A stretch of 64,000 bases of DNA from Kaistia terrae (lineage in GTDB: Bacteria; Pseudomonadota; Alphaproteobacteria; Rhizobiales; Kaistiaceae): NCBI RefSeq assembly GCF_026344005.1, contig NZ_JAPKNH010000001.1, positions 744,001 through 808,000 of the forward strand, in the 5' to 3' direction. Shown here piece after piece: positions 36,579 to 44,398 of this stretch (position 1 is the first letter of the stretch; every line of letters begins with the position of its first letter). The notes beneath the pieces are model-generated. The model saw only the letters and a list, made by a program, of their open reading frames with translations, did not search any database and was not told where the DNA came from. The translations under genes were made by a program, and so were the position numbers.

Positions 36579-38735
36579 TCAGCCTCGCCCGCCGCGATTG
36601 AGATCGCGGCTGATGACAAGGGCGGGCTCGCCCAGGCGGGCGCGATAGACCTGCAGGTTTTCCATGCAGCGCATCACGTAGTTACGCGTCTCGCTGAACG
36701 GAATCCGCTCGATCCAGTCGACCGCGTCGACGTTGGGATCGCGCGGGTCGCCATATTGCGCGACCCACTTCATCACTCGGCTCCGGCCCGCATTGTAGGC
36801 GGCGAACGACATGATGTAGGAGCCGTTGAAGCCATCGACGAGCTCAGCCAGATGGGCAGCACCGAGCGTGGCGTTGTAGCCGGCGTCGGAGGTCAGGCGG
36901 TCGAGCGAGTAGGGCAGGCCGGACGCCTTGGCGACGATCTTGGCCGTTCCGGGCATCAATTGCAGCAGGCCGCGCGCGCCGGCATGGCTGACGGCACTCG
37001 GATTGAACGCGCTTTCCTGCCGCGCGATGGCGTAGACGATCGACTTCTCGATTCTGCTCGTCTTCATGGAACGCGGGATGGCGGCGGTCGGGAACGCCAG
37101 CGTCTCGACCGGTAGGCCGCGCGTATACGCCTTCTTGCCGATCTGCAGCGCCATCTGGTGCATGCCGCGCTTTTCCGCCATCTGCGTCAGGAGCGCCATC
37201 TCGGCCGGGTTGGTCAGCGTCTCGGACAGGCGGATATAGAACGCGCGAGAGCGATCCTCATACCCTGCTGCCGCGAAGCGCTGGGCAGCCAGCACCATCG
37301 GACGGCTGTTGAAGCGCTTCTGAATGGCGCTGTCGGCGGCCGGCGGGGAGGACAATCTCAGCTGCTTGGTGCCAAGCTTGGCTGCGGCGAGCTGTCCGTA
37401 AAAGGTGGTAGGGTAGGCTGCGGCCAAGCGATACTGTGCCAGGGCCTCGGCCTTCTCGCCCATGGCCTCCGCCGTCCGTCCAAGCCAGTATTCGGCTCGC
37501 GACTGGCTGAGCGGCATGCTCGAAACGGTCTGGATAGCCTGAAAATGACGCCGCGCCGCGGCGGGGCTGTTCAGGAAACGGAGCGCGTACCAGCCCGCGT
37601 GGAATTCGGCATCAGCCTGATTGGTGCTCGATTCCGCCGCATGTTCCGACACCAGCTTGTAGGCGAGCTTGGCATTGCCGAGGTCGAGCAGTTCGCGCGA
37701 AAGAACGCGCCGCTCGATCCACCATGCATCCGGATCAACCAGCGCGGCGCCGTCGCGCGGCGCCGTCAGCATCAGCGCCGCCGCATCCTGGTAGTTGTCG
37801 CCACGGCGCAGGTGCTGGACCTTCGAATAGATATAGCCCGGATCCTTGCGCAGCCGGGCTGGCACCTTGGCGAGCAGCGCGCCGGCGTTCTTGTCCTTGC
37901 GCACGACGGCGGCCCGGGCGGCCGCCAGTTGCTGGACGTCGGCGCCGAGCATCTTGGCCATCGCCAAGCCTTCCTTGGCGTCGTTGTCATAGAAGAACTT
38001 GTCCATCCGCGCCTTGTGATCGGCGGCGGTCAGCAGGGAGCCAAACTCCTTGAGGATAGTCGCTTCCGTGCTCTCGGAGAACGAATCCTTGCGCCACTTC
38101 GGGCGAAGAAGGGCAACCGCGTCCTTGGTGCGGCCGGCGCTCACATACGCACGCAGCAGCAACAGGGTTCCCTCATCGGAGCCGGGCTGCGTGCCGCCGA
38201 AAGCGCTGATGACGGTGGCCGGGTCGGCCTTCATGCGGGTCAGCGCCTGCTCGGCGCGACGACGCAGCAGCGCCTGGCTGGGCCAGTCCGGCAGATCTTG
38301 CGTCACTTGCGTGATCTGCGAAACCGACACGTCGGGGCTGCCGCTCTGCGCGACCATCCAGGCGATGATGCTCTGGTTGGTGCGGTCCGGCATCATGCGG
38401 CCGAGCGCCTGTGCCTTGCCGATCTGGCCGCTTTCAATCAGCTTCAGCGCGGCATCGAGGCCGAGCTGGCTGGGCGAGAAACTTTCAACGAGATCGTTGG
38501 CCGGCGACGCGACGCCGGCCCGGGCAGGGCGCGAGGGGCGTGCGACCGGGGTTATGCCGGACGTCGTAAGGTCATCCGATCCCGCATTCGAACCACGGCT
38601 GGGATTGAGGCGTGGAACGGGAGCCGACTGAGCCAGCGCGTCTCCCACGATCCCGAGACTGATCAACGCGCAGACAGCGACTTGCGTCAGCATTCCGATG
38701 CGACGCGGCAAGCTGCGATCTGCTTTAGCGATCAT
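36579..38735 (-). CDS. Slt70-like soluble lytic murein transglycosylase
   Basis: A 718-aa periplasmic enzyme. A signal peptide ends near ALAQ (about residue 36), a long helical superhelix region (about 80-540) follows, and a C-terminal SLT domain carries the catalytic Glu in AIARQESAFNPSAVS, then GARGLLQLMPGTA and YNATLGAAHLAELVDGF. It cleaves glycan strands with 1,6-anhydro product formation. The ATG at 38735 precedes the signal peptide; 38780 is rejected. It is convergent with the BON/OmpA operon and divergent from dapA. Confidence 0.9.
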   Translation of the reverse strand: MIAKADRSLPRRIGMLTQVAVCALISLGIVGDALAQSAPVPRLNPSRGSNAGSDDLTTSGITPVARPSRPARAGVASPANDLVESFSPSQLGLDAALKLIESGQIGKAQALGRMMPDRTNQSIIAWMVAQSGSPDVSVSQITQVTQDLPDWPSQALLRRRAEQALTRMKADPATVISAFGGTQPGSDEGTLLLLRAYVSAGRTKDAVALLRPKWRKDSFSESTEATILKEFGSLLTAADHKARMDKFFYDNDAKEGLAMAKMLGADVQQLAAARAAVVRKDKNAGALLAKVPARLRKDPGYIYSKVQHLRRGDNYQDAAALMLTAPRDGAALVDPDAWWIERRVLSRELLDLGNAKLAYKLVSEHAAESSTNQADAEFHAGWYALRFLNSPAAARRHFQAIQTVSSMPLSQSRAEYWLGRTAEAMGEKAEALAQYRLAAAYPTTFYGQLAAAKLGTKQLRLSSPPAADSAIQKRFNSRPMVLAAQRFAAAGYEDRSRAFYIRLSETLTNPAEMALLTQMAEKRGMHQMALQIGKKAYTRGLPVETLAFPTAAIPRSMKTSRIEKSIVYAIARQESAFNPSAVSHAGARGLLQLMPGTAKIVAKASGLPYSLDRLTSDAGYNATLGAAHLAELVDGFNGSYIMSFAAYNAGRSRVMKWVAQYGDPRDPNVDAVDWIERIPFSETRNYVMRCMENLQVYRARLGEPALVISRDLNRGGRG

Positions 38736-39035
38736 GTCGTCCCCACTCGTTCTCTCCGCGCCCGTGCGCGGCACACTCATGTACAGTCAGGATGTCGCCA
38801 CAATGACCGGGGTCATAGGCGCAGCACCTGTTCCTCGATTCCGACCTTACGTCGCCATGGTGAACAAAGGCTTGACGCGACAACGTCCAATGCGGGAGTT
38901 CTTGCCCTGTCCATGGGCAGCGACTATGTTCGCCGCCCAAGTTAGTGCAAGAAACAGAGCATGTTGGACGACGCCATCACCGGTCATAATCGGGGCGGAT
39001 TTCGGCCAATTGACGGCAAAAGGTGGAAGAGCGCG
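38736..39035. other. 300-bp divergent region between the transglycosylase gene and dapA
   Basis: Should hold both promoters. A TTGACG at 38872-38877 resembles a -35 element for dapA but no good -10 lies 16-18 bases after it. No repeat or extra gene is seen. Confidence 0.4.
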
Positions 39036-39911
39036 ATGTTCAAGGGTTCGATCACGGCCATGGTCACCCCGATGCGGGAGGACTCGGTCGACGAGGACGC
39101 GTTGCGTTCCTTCATCGATTGGCAAATCGCAGAGGGAACCCACGGTCTCGTGCCGGTCGGAACGACGGGCGAAAGCCCGACCCTTTCGCATGCCGAGCAC
39201 AAGCGCGTCGTCGAAGTGACGATCGAGGTTGCCGCGGGCCGGGTTCCGGTGATCGCCGGCGCCGGATCGAACAACACCGCCGAAGCCATCGACCTTGCCC
39301 GCCATGCGGAGAAGGCCGGTGCGGACGCCGTGCTCGTCGTCACGCCCTACTACAACAAGCCTAATCAGGAGGGCTTGTACCAGCATTACAAGGCGATCAA
39401 CGACGCCATTGGTGTTCCGATCATCATCTACAACATCCCGCCGCGTTCGATCATCGACATGTCAGTGGAGACGATGGCGCGGCTGTTCGAGTTGAAGAAC
39501 ATCATCGGCGTCAAGGATGCGACGGCCAAGCTCGATCGCGTCAGCCTGCAGCGCCATGCCATGGGCTCCGACTTCCTGCAGCTTTCGGGCGAGGACGGCA
39601 CGGCGCTGGCCTTCATGGCGCATGGCGGCCATGGCTGCATCTCGGTCGCGTCCAACGTCGCGCCGCGCCTTTGCGCCGAATTCCAGGAAGCCTGCATGGC
39701 AGGCGACTTCGCCAAGGCGCTCACCTATCAGGACCGCCTGATGCCGCTGCACAGCGCCATCTTCGTCGAGCCGAACCCGACCGGCGTCAAGTATGCGCTG
39801 TCGTTGCTCGGCAAGATGGAGGATCGCGTCCGTCTGCCGCTCGTCGGCATCACCGAATCCACCAAGACCATCATCCGCAGCGCCATGGCGCATGCGGGAC
39901 TGGTCAACTGA
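39036..39911 (+). CDS. dapA: 4-hydroxy-tetrahydrodipicolinate synthase
   Basis: Condenses pyruvate and aspartate semialdehyde in lysine and meso-diaminopimelate synthesis. The 291-aa length is standard. Motifs: [56 protein letters not shown] and the Schiff-base lysine in [16 protein letters not shown] lies before the ATG at 39036; an ATG at 38961 gives a 25-aa N-terminal extension unlike homologues. smpB follows after 11 bp. Confidence 0.96.
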   Translation: MFKGSITAMVTPMREDSVDEDALRSFIDWQIAEGTHGLVPVGTTGESPTLSHAEHKRVVEVTIEVAAGRVPVIAGAGSNNTAEAIDLARHAEKAGADAVLVVTPYYNKPNQEGLYQHYKAINDAIGVPIIIYNIPPRSIIDMSVETMARLFELKNIIGVKDATAKLDRVSLQRHAMGSDFLQLSGEDGTALAFMAHGGHGCISVASNVAPRLCAEFQEACMAGDFAKALTYQDRLMPLHSAIFVEPNPTGVKYALSLLGKMEDRVRLPLVGITESTKTIIRSAMAHAGLVN

Positions 39912-39922
39912 GGCATTGATCC

Positions 39923-40399
39923 ATGAGTAGCGGCACCGGCGATCCGCGCTATCGGCTTGCCGCCGACAATCGACGCGCCCGATTTGATTTCGAGATTGGC
40001 GACGTCTTCGAGGCCGGCATCATGCTGACCGGCACGGAAATCAAGTCGCTCCGTGGCGGCCGCAGCACCATCGGCGACTCCTACGCGGCCGAAAAGGGCG
40101 GCGAGGTCTGGCTCTACAACGCCTATATTCCGGAATATCTGCAGGCGAACCAGTTCAATCACGAGACGCGCCGGCCGCGAAAGCTGCTCCTGCACAAGAA
40201 GGAGATCGCGAAGCTCTCGCAAGCCGTGCAGCGCCAGGGCATGACGATTGTCGCGTTGAAGATTTACTTCAACGAGAAGGGGCGGGCGAAGGTCGAGATC
40301 GCGCTGGCTCGTGGCAAAAAAGAACACGACAAGCGCCAGACCGAGAAGGCGCGCGACTGGAACCGCGAAAAAGGTCGCCTGATGCGCGACAAGGGCTGA
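39923..40399 (+). CDS. smpB: SsrA-binding protein SmpB
   Basis: Binds tmRNA and delivers it to stalled ribosomes for trans-translation. The 158-aa protein has [30 protein letters not shown], the core [25 protein letters not shown] (in two parts of a continuous block) and a basic C-terminal tail [20 protein letters not shown]. The dapA-smpB order is common in alphaproteobacteria. A strong terminator follows. Confidence 0.97.
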   Translation: MSSGTGDPRYRLAADNRRARFDFEIGDVFEAGIMLTGTEIKSLRGGRSTIGDSYAAEKGGEVWLYNAYIPEYLQANQFNHETRRPRKLLLHKKEIAKLSQAVQRQGMTIVALKIYFNEKGRAKVEIALARGKKEHDKRQTEKARDWNREKGRLMRDKG

Positions 40400-40428
40400 C
40401 TGGTTTTCTCGTCGCCAGATTGGAATTC

Positions 40429-40462
40429 AAAAAGCCCGGTCGCGATGCGGCCGGGCTTTTTT
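40429..40462 (+). terminator. Rho-independent terminator after smpB
   Basis: GCCCGGTCGC (40434-40443) pairs with GCGGCCGGGC (40447-40456) around GAT with one G-U pair, followed by six U residues and preceded by a run of A, so it can act on both strands. Confidence 0.92.
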
Positions 40463-40493
40463 GTTGCGCCGGCGGAGCGCCGCCTGCGTCCCA

Positions 40494-40528
40494 TAAAAAA
40501 AGCCCCGCCGAAATTCGGCGGAGCTTTC
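40494..40528 (-). terminator. Rho-independent terminator of the porin gene
   Basis: On the minus strand AGCTCCGCCG pairs with CGGCGGGGCT (one mismatch) around a short A/T loop and is followed by seven U residues (40501-40495). It lies 60 bp after the porin stop, back to back with the smpB terminator. Confidence 0.88.
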
Positions 40529-40587
40529 TAACCTATGCGTCCGATGGGGAGATCCACCGGACGCGAGATCGCCGAGGCGACCTGGAA

Positions 40588-41784
40588 TTACCAGGAGCGC
40601 TTCAGGAACAGGTTTGCGGTCCAGGAGTCGCCCGAAACTTCGGCGACCGGGGTGTCGAGGCTGACGTCCGTGTAGAAGACGTCGGCAACGAGGTCGAGGC
40701 CCTTGACCGGGGTGTAGGCGGTGTTGAAGCCAACGCGCCATGCGTCGACAGTCAGGCCGTTCAGGCTGTCGGAACCGTCAAAGTTGGCGTAGCCGCCCGA
40801 GAGCGACGACCAGAGCTGCGGGGTCCAGACGTGCTTGTACGAAGCAAGCGCGCTCCAGCTCGAGCCCGAAGCGATGGACAACAGGTTGTCCGGGAGGCCG
40901 AGAGCGCCGACGACCGACGTGCCGCCCGAGATGCCCGTGAACGAGTTGGCGTTGTCGCCGTATGCAGCCGACACGAAGAAGCGATCGCCAGCCGAAACGT
41001 TGTCGAGAGCGATCTCGAGACCGCCACCGATTGCCCAGCCGTCCTTACCTTCCAGCGTATCGAAATCGACAGCAGAGTTCGTGTACGCGCCAGCAACCTT
41101 CGCGCTGAAGATGCCCGACGAGTAGGTGACCGCAGCGACGATGTCCGGAACGTTGTTGTTGCCGAGATCTTCGTCGATGTAGCCGAACGAACCGCGATCG
41201 CGCTGGTCTTCGATCGACAGGGCCAGACCGAAGCCGTTGACGGCATAGGTCAGCTGGATGTGATCGGTGGTCGAATCCGAACCGAACATGCCGGTGTCGT
41301 CATAGCCACGGCCGAAGTCGAACAGCGACGTGAAGTAACCAGCCTTCAGCGGGCCGAGCTCAAGGTAGGCGCTATCGACGTAAGCCGAATTCGTCGACGT
41401 ATTGATGTACTGAGCCAGGTCTTCGCCCTGGCCAGCCTCGTTGCCGGTCTTGGCGCGCATGTCGATGAAGCCGGTCAGGTTACCGTATTCGGTGACCGAC
41501 GAAGCCGTCAGCTGGATCGAAACTTCCGTGTAGAAGTTGCCCCAGTTGTTGTTCGCGCTGTCCAGGCCGCCGAAGTCGCCGCCGCCGAAGGACGTGCCGA
41601 ACTCGACATAGCCGCCGACCTTGATGCAGGTGTCGGTGCCGGGGGAGTAGAAGAAGCCTGCGCCGAACGCGTCGCAAACCTTCACGTAGTCAACCGGCTC
41701 AGCGACGGTGAGATCGGCAGCCTGAGCGCCGCCGGCGAGGATGATTGCTGCGGCGGAGCCGAGCAGAAGGGACTTAAAGTTCAT
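40588..41784 (-). CDS. Outer-membrane porin (Porin_2 family)
   Basis: A 398-aa beta-barrel protein. A signal peptide (MNFKSLLLGSAAAIILAGGAQA, about residues 1-23) is followed by ADLTVAEPVDYVKVCDAFG and CIKVGGYVEFG, the hallmark start of rhizobial and Brucella porins. The rest alternates short strands and Gly/Asn/Asp-rich loops, ending in the aromatic FLKRSW typical of the last strand. It allows diffusion of small solutes. An AGAGGTCAGG ribosome site precedes the ATG at 41784. Its own terminator suggests a single-gene, highly expressed unit. Confidence 0.92.
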   Translation of the reverse strand: MNFKSLLLGSAAAIILAGGAQAADLTVAEPVDYVKVCDAFGAGFFYSPGTDTCIKVGGYVEFGTSFGGGDFGGLDSANNNWGNFYTEVSIQLTASSVTEYGNLTGFIDMRAKTGNEAGQGEDLAQYINTSTNSAYVDSAYLELGPLKAGYFTSLFDFGRGYDDTGMFGSDSTTDHIQLTYAVNGFGLALSIEDQRDRGSFGYIDEDLGNNNVPDIVAAVTYSSGIFSAKVAGAYTNSAVDFDTLEGKDGWAIGGGLEIALDNVSAGDRFFVSAAYGDNANSFTGISGGTSVVGALGLPDNLLSIASGSSWSALASYKHVWTPQLWSSLSGGYANFDGSDSLNGLTVDAWRVGFNTAYTPVKGLDLVADVFYTDVSLDTPVAEVSGDSWTANLFLKRSW

Positions 41785-42323
41785 AACCTGACCTCTGGTT
41801 GTCAGGGGATTGAGGCGGCCTACTTGCCTTCGGCCCGCACTGTTTCCAGCGCTCCGAAAGGGCGAGTCCATGCCGCGTCCCCCAGCCAATAATCTGCCCA
41901 CGACCCCCCATGGGAAACAGGCAGAAACTTTCTCCAAATCACTCTTCGAAAGTCAGTTGAACTTAGCGATCAAGGTGATTCACGTAACTCAAAAACAGCC
42001 TGATCTCCGATATGGAGGGGTGATTGTAAGCTTGAGTGGCTAATTTGCGACAAGGTGCGTTTGGAGTTGTCTGGAAGTCGAGGGAAACGCTGCGGAATGG
42101 GGTGGGGAAAATATCGGGCAGTCCGACGCTTGAGCATCGCGGGCGGCTCGGAGGATGCCCATATTGGCCAAGCGCAGAGCCGATGAGCCCTGCTGAGGGC
42201 ATATGATGATGCATGGAGCAGCATCAAACCTGCCGGAAATCGCGGCTCTATGGCGGGTTGTTGCGGGTCGAGGCTAGGCGGGCCATGCGGTGCTTCGCGA
42301 GGCAACTCATTCAATCGCACGCG
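41785..42323. other. 539-bp region upstream of the porin gene
   Basis: No gene is recognised; short frames lack ribosome sites or similarity. On the minus strand TTGTCG (42053-42048) and TTACAA (42029-42024), 18 bases apart, are a possible porin promoter, giving a leader of about 230 bases where regulation by a small RNA or protein could act. Confidence 0.35.
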
Positions 42324-42974
42324 TCAGCGCGTGTCGGAATCTATGAATTCGCGAACGTCCGAAAAGACGTCCTGGAACATCTGTGGCGTCAGGACGCCGG
42401 TGTTCGTGTTGTATCGCGAGCAGTGGTAGCTATCGAAAACGCTAAGTGCGCCGATGTTATGCCGCGCGCGATGTCCGAATTTGTGCCGCGCCATCCGCTC
42501 GCCGAGCGCGACGACGACGCTGTCATGCGCGATCTTGCCGAGAGCGATGATCGCGCGAAGGCGAGGCATCGCTGCGATCGTCGCCGTCAGGAACGGGCGG
42601 CAGGTACGGATCTCGTCTGTCGTCGGCTTGTTCTCGGGCGGCACGCAGCGGACGGCGTTGGTGATGGCTGTATCGATCGGCGTCAGGCTGTCGTCCGGCC
42701 GCGCCTCGAAGACGCCGCGGGCAAACCCGAAGTCGAGCATGGTCTGGTAGAGCAGGTCGCCGGCATAGTCGCCGGTGAACGGCCTTCCGGTCCGGTTGGC
42801 GCCACGCAGCCCGGGCGCGAGCCCGACAATGAGCACGCGGCCATCATCAACGCCGAAGGAGGGGACTGGCGCGTTGTTCCAGTCGGGCTGTTTGGCGCGC
42901 CACTCCCGACGGAACGCCACAAGGCGCGGGCAGAGCGGGCAATCTGGCGAAGGATCGGAAGTCGACAGCGGCAC
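42324..42974 (-). CDS. Uracil-DNA glycosylase, family 5 (UDGb type)
   Basis: A 216-aa base-excision repair enzyme. N-terminal CPLCPRLVAFRREW has the Fe-S cluster cysteines of family 4/5; motif 1 is GLAPGLRGANRTGRPFTGDYAG, in which the usual catalytic polar residue is absent as expected for UDGb; motif 2 is YHCSRYNTNTG. It removes uracil and other deaminated bases from DNA. The gene lies 62 bp after the NYN nuclease gene on the same strand. Confidence 0.9.
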   Translation of the reverse strand: MPLSTSDPSPDCPLCPRLVAFRREWRAKQPDWNNAPVPSFGVDDGRVLIVGLAPGLRGANRTGRPFTGDYAGDLLYQTMLDFGFARGVFEARPDDSLTPIDTAITNAVRCVPPENKPTTDEIRTCRPFLTATIAAMPRLRAIIALGKIAHDSVVVALGERMARHKFGHRARHNIGALSVFDSYHCSRYNTNTGVLTPQMFQDVFSDVREFIDSDTR

Positions 42975-43036
42975 GGCTCAGGATTCCACGACTCAAGACT
43001 GTTCGCGCGAGCGATCGAGGAAAAGCATGAAGCCGA

Positions 43037-43639
43037 TCAGATCTCGTCCTCGAAGCCGTCTTCGAATCCGCTGGTCGCCTGCTGGCGCTCATGGGTGCGG
43101 TGCGCGCGCTCGGCCGGGTCGCGGCCGATCCGGCTCTGCAGCGTGACCAGGTCGATGAAGTGGTCAGCCTGGCGGCGCAGTTCGTCGGCGATCATCGGCG
43201 GCTGGGTCGCGAGTGTCGAGATCACGGAAACCTTGCGGCCCTTGCGCTGGACAGCCTCGACGAGCGAGCGAAAATCGCCATCGCCGGAGAAAAGCACGAC
43301 ATGGTCGACGAACTCGGCGACTTCCATGACATGGACAGCCAGCTCGATATCCATGTTGCCCTTCACCTTGCGGCGGCCGGCGGCATCGAAGAATTCCTTG
43401 GTCGGCTTTGTGACGACCGTATAGCCGTTGTAGTCGAGCCAATCGATCAGGGGGCGGATCGAGGAGTACTCCTGATCCTCCGATAGCGCCGTGTAATAAT
43501 AGGCGCGCATCAGATAGCCCTTGGACTGAAATTCGCCGAGCAGCTTCTTGTAGTCGATGTCGAAGGCGAGGGATTTGGTGGCGGCGTAGAGATTGGCGCC
43601 GTCGATGAACAAGGCGATCTTTTCGCGAGCGTCAAACAT
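43037..43639 (-). CDS. NYN domain ribonuclease-like protein (LabA/DUF88 type)
   Basis: A 200-aa PIN-like protein. Acidic metal-binding residues are in ALFIDGANLY, GNMDIELAVHVME and VLFSGDGDFRSLV, and the ISTLATQPPMIADELRRQADHFIDL end is typical of LabA/DUF88 proteins. These are thought to cleave structured RNA. The ATG at 43639 is chosen; upstream codons to 43726 are hydrophobic and unrelated. It is divergent from rpoZ. Confidence 0.88.
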   Translation of the reverse strand: MFDAREKIALFIDGANLYAATKSLAFDIDYKKLLGEFQSKGYLMRAYYYTALSEDQEYSSIRPLIDWLDYNGYTVVTKPTKEFFDAAGRRKVKGNMDIELAVHVMEVAEFVDHVVLFSGDGDFRSLVEAVQRKGRKVSVISTLATQPPMIADELRRQADHFIDLVTLQSRIGRDPAERAHRTHERQQATSGFEDGFEDEI

Positions 43640-43830
43640 TTTGATTATCCAAAAAAATACGAAAAACAAAAACGGTGTATTCGCCAGCCCCAACGGGTCG
43701 GTCCGAACGATGCAATACCGCATCATTATAGGCTCGCTACGCAGGCGGCAAACAATTCATGGTGTACGGTTGCGGGCGTAAGCGCCGACATGCGGCGCGT
43801 GCACAGCGGGCGCCGACCCGTCATAATCTC

Positions 43831-43859
43831 TTGCAATCCGCCGTCCGCGCACTTATTCA
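43831..43859 (+). promoter_or_regulatory. Possible promoter of rpoZ
   Basis: TTGCAA (43831-43836) and TATTCA (43854-43859) are 17 bases apart, a housekeeping-sigma arrangement, 43 bases before the rpoZ start. Recognised by eye only. Confidence 0.3.
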
Positions 43860-43901
43860 TGCGCGCTTGAACCCCAGACTATTTCGAACAGGAGACCTGA
43901 C

Positions 43902-44276
43902 ATGGCGCGCGTCACCGTGGAAGATTGCGTCGACAAGGTCGAGAACCGCTTTGAATTGGTCCTCCTTGCCGGCCATCGCGCTCGTATGATCGCCAGCGGC
44001 TCGCCGCTGACGATTGCCCGCGACAATGACAAGAATCCCGTCGTCGCCCTGCGCGAAATTGCCGACGAGACCGTTCACCCCGACGATCTCAAGGAGGATT
44101 TGATCCACTCCTTGCAGAAGTATGTCGAGGTCGACGAGCCCGAGCAGGACATGCAGCTTCTCGCCGAGGATTCGGCCGACGAGGACAATGGCGTCGCGTT
44201 TGACCGCATGTCGGAAGAAGAACTGCTGCGCGGCCTCGAGAACATGGTTCCGCCGGACAAGCAGGACGACTTCTAA
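43902..44276 (+). CDS. rpoZ: DNA-directed RNA polymerase subunit omega
   Basis: A 124-aa small subunit that helps assemble and stabilise RNA polymerase. It starts [28 protein letters not shown], the conserved omega fold, and has the acidic C-terminal extension usual in alphaproteobacteria. AGGAGACC precedes the ATG. rsh follows, an association kept in many bacteria. Confidence 0.96.
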   Translation: MARVTVEDCVDKVENRFELVLLAGHRARMIASGSPLTIARDNDKNPVVALREIADETVHPDDLKEDLIHSLQKYVEVDEPEQDMQLLAEDSADEDNGVAFDRMSEEELLRGLENMVPPDKQDDF

Positions 44277-44292
44277 GGCACAACGCCGCATC

Positions 44293-44371
44293 GCGGCCAA
44301 ACCGCTTGTCGTTTGGCCGCGCGCGCTGTCCTATATGAACGGATAGCCTTCTGGCCGGGTTATGCCCGGCC
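44293..44371. promoter_or_regulatory. Two perfect hairpins between rpoZ and rsh
   Basis: GCGGCCAAAC/GTTTGGCCGC (44293-44320, 8-base loop) and GGCCGGG/CCCGGCC (44353-44371, 5-base loop). Neither has a clear U-run. They may attenuate transcription, protect mRNA ends or mark a processing site between rpoZ and rsh. Confidence 0.5.
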
Positions 44372-44398
44372 TATTCGTGTGCCTTCGGAAATTGCGCC

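Noticed and set aside
37158-38945. 595-codon open frame on the plus strand
   Set aside because: Antisense to the lytic transglycosylase gene, which has a signal peptide and catalytic motif.
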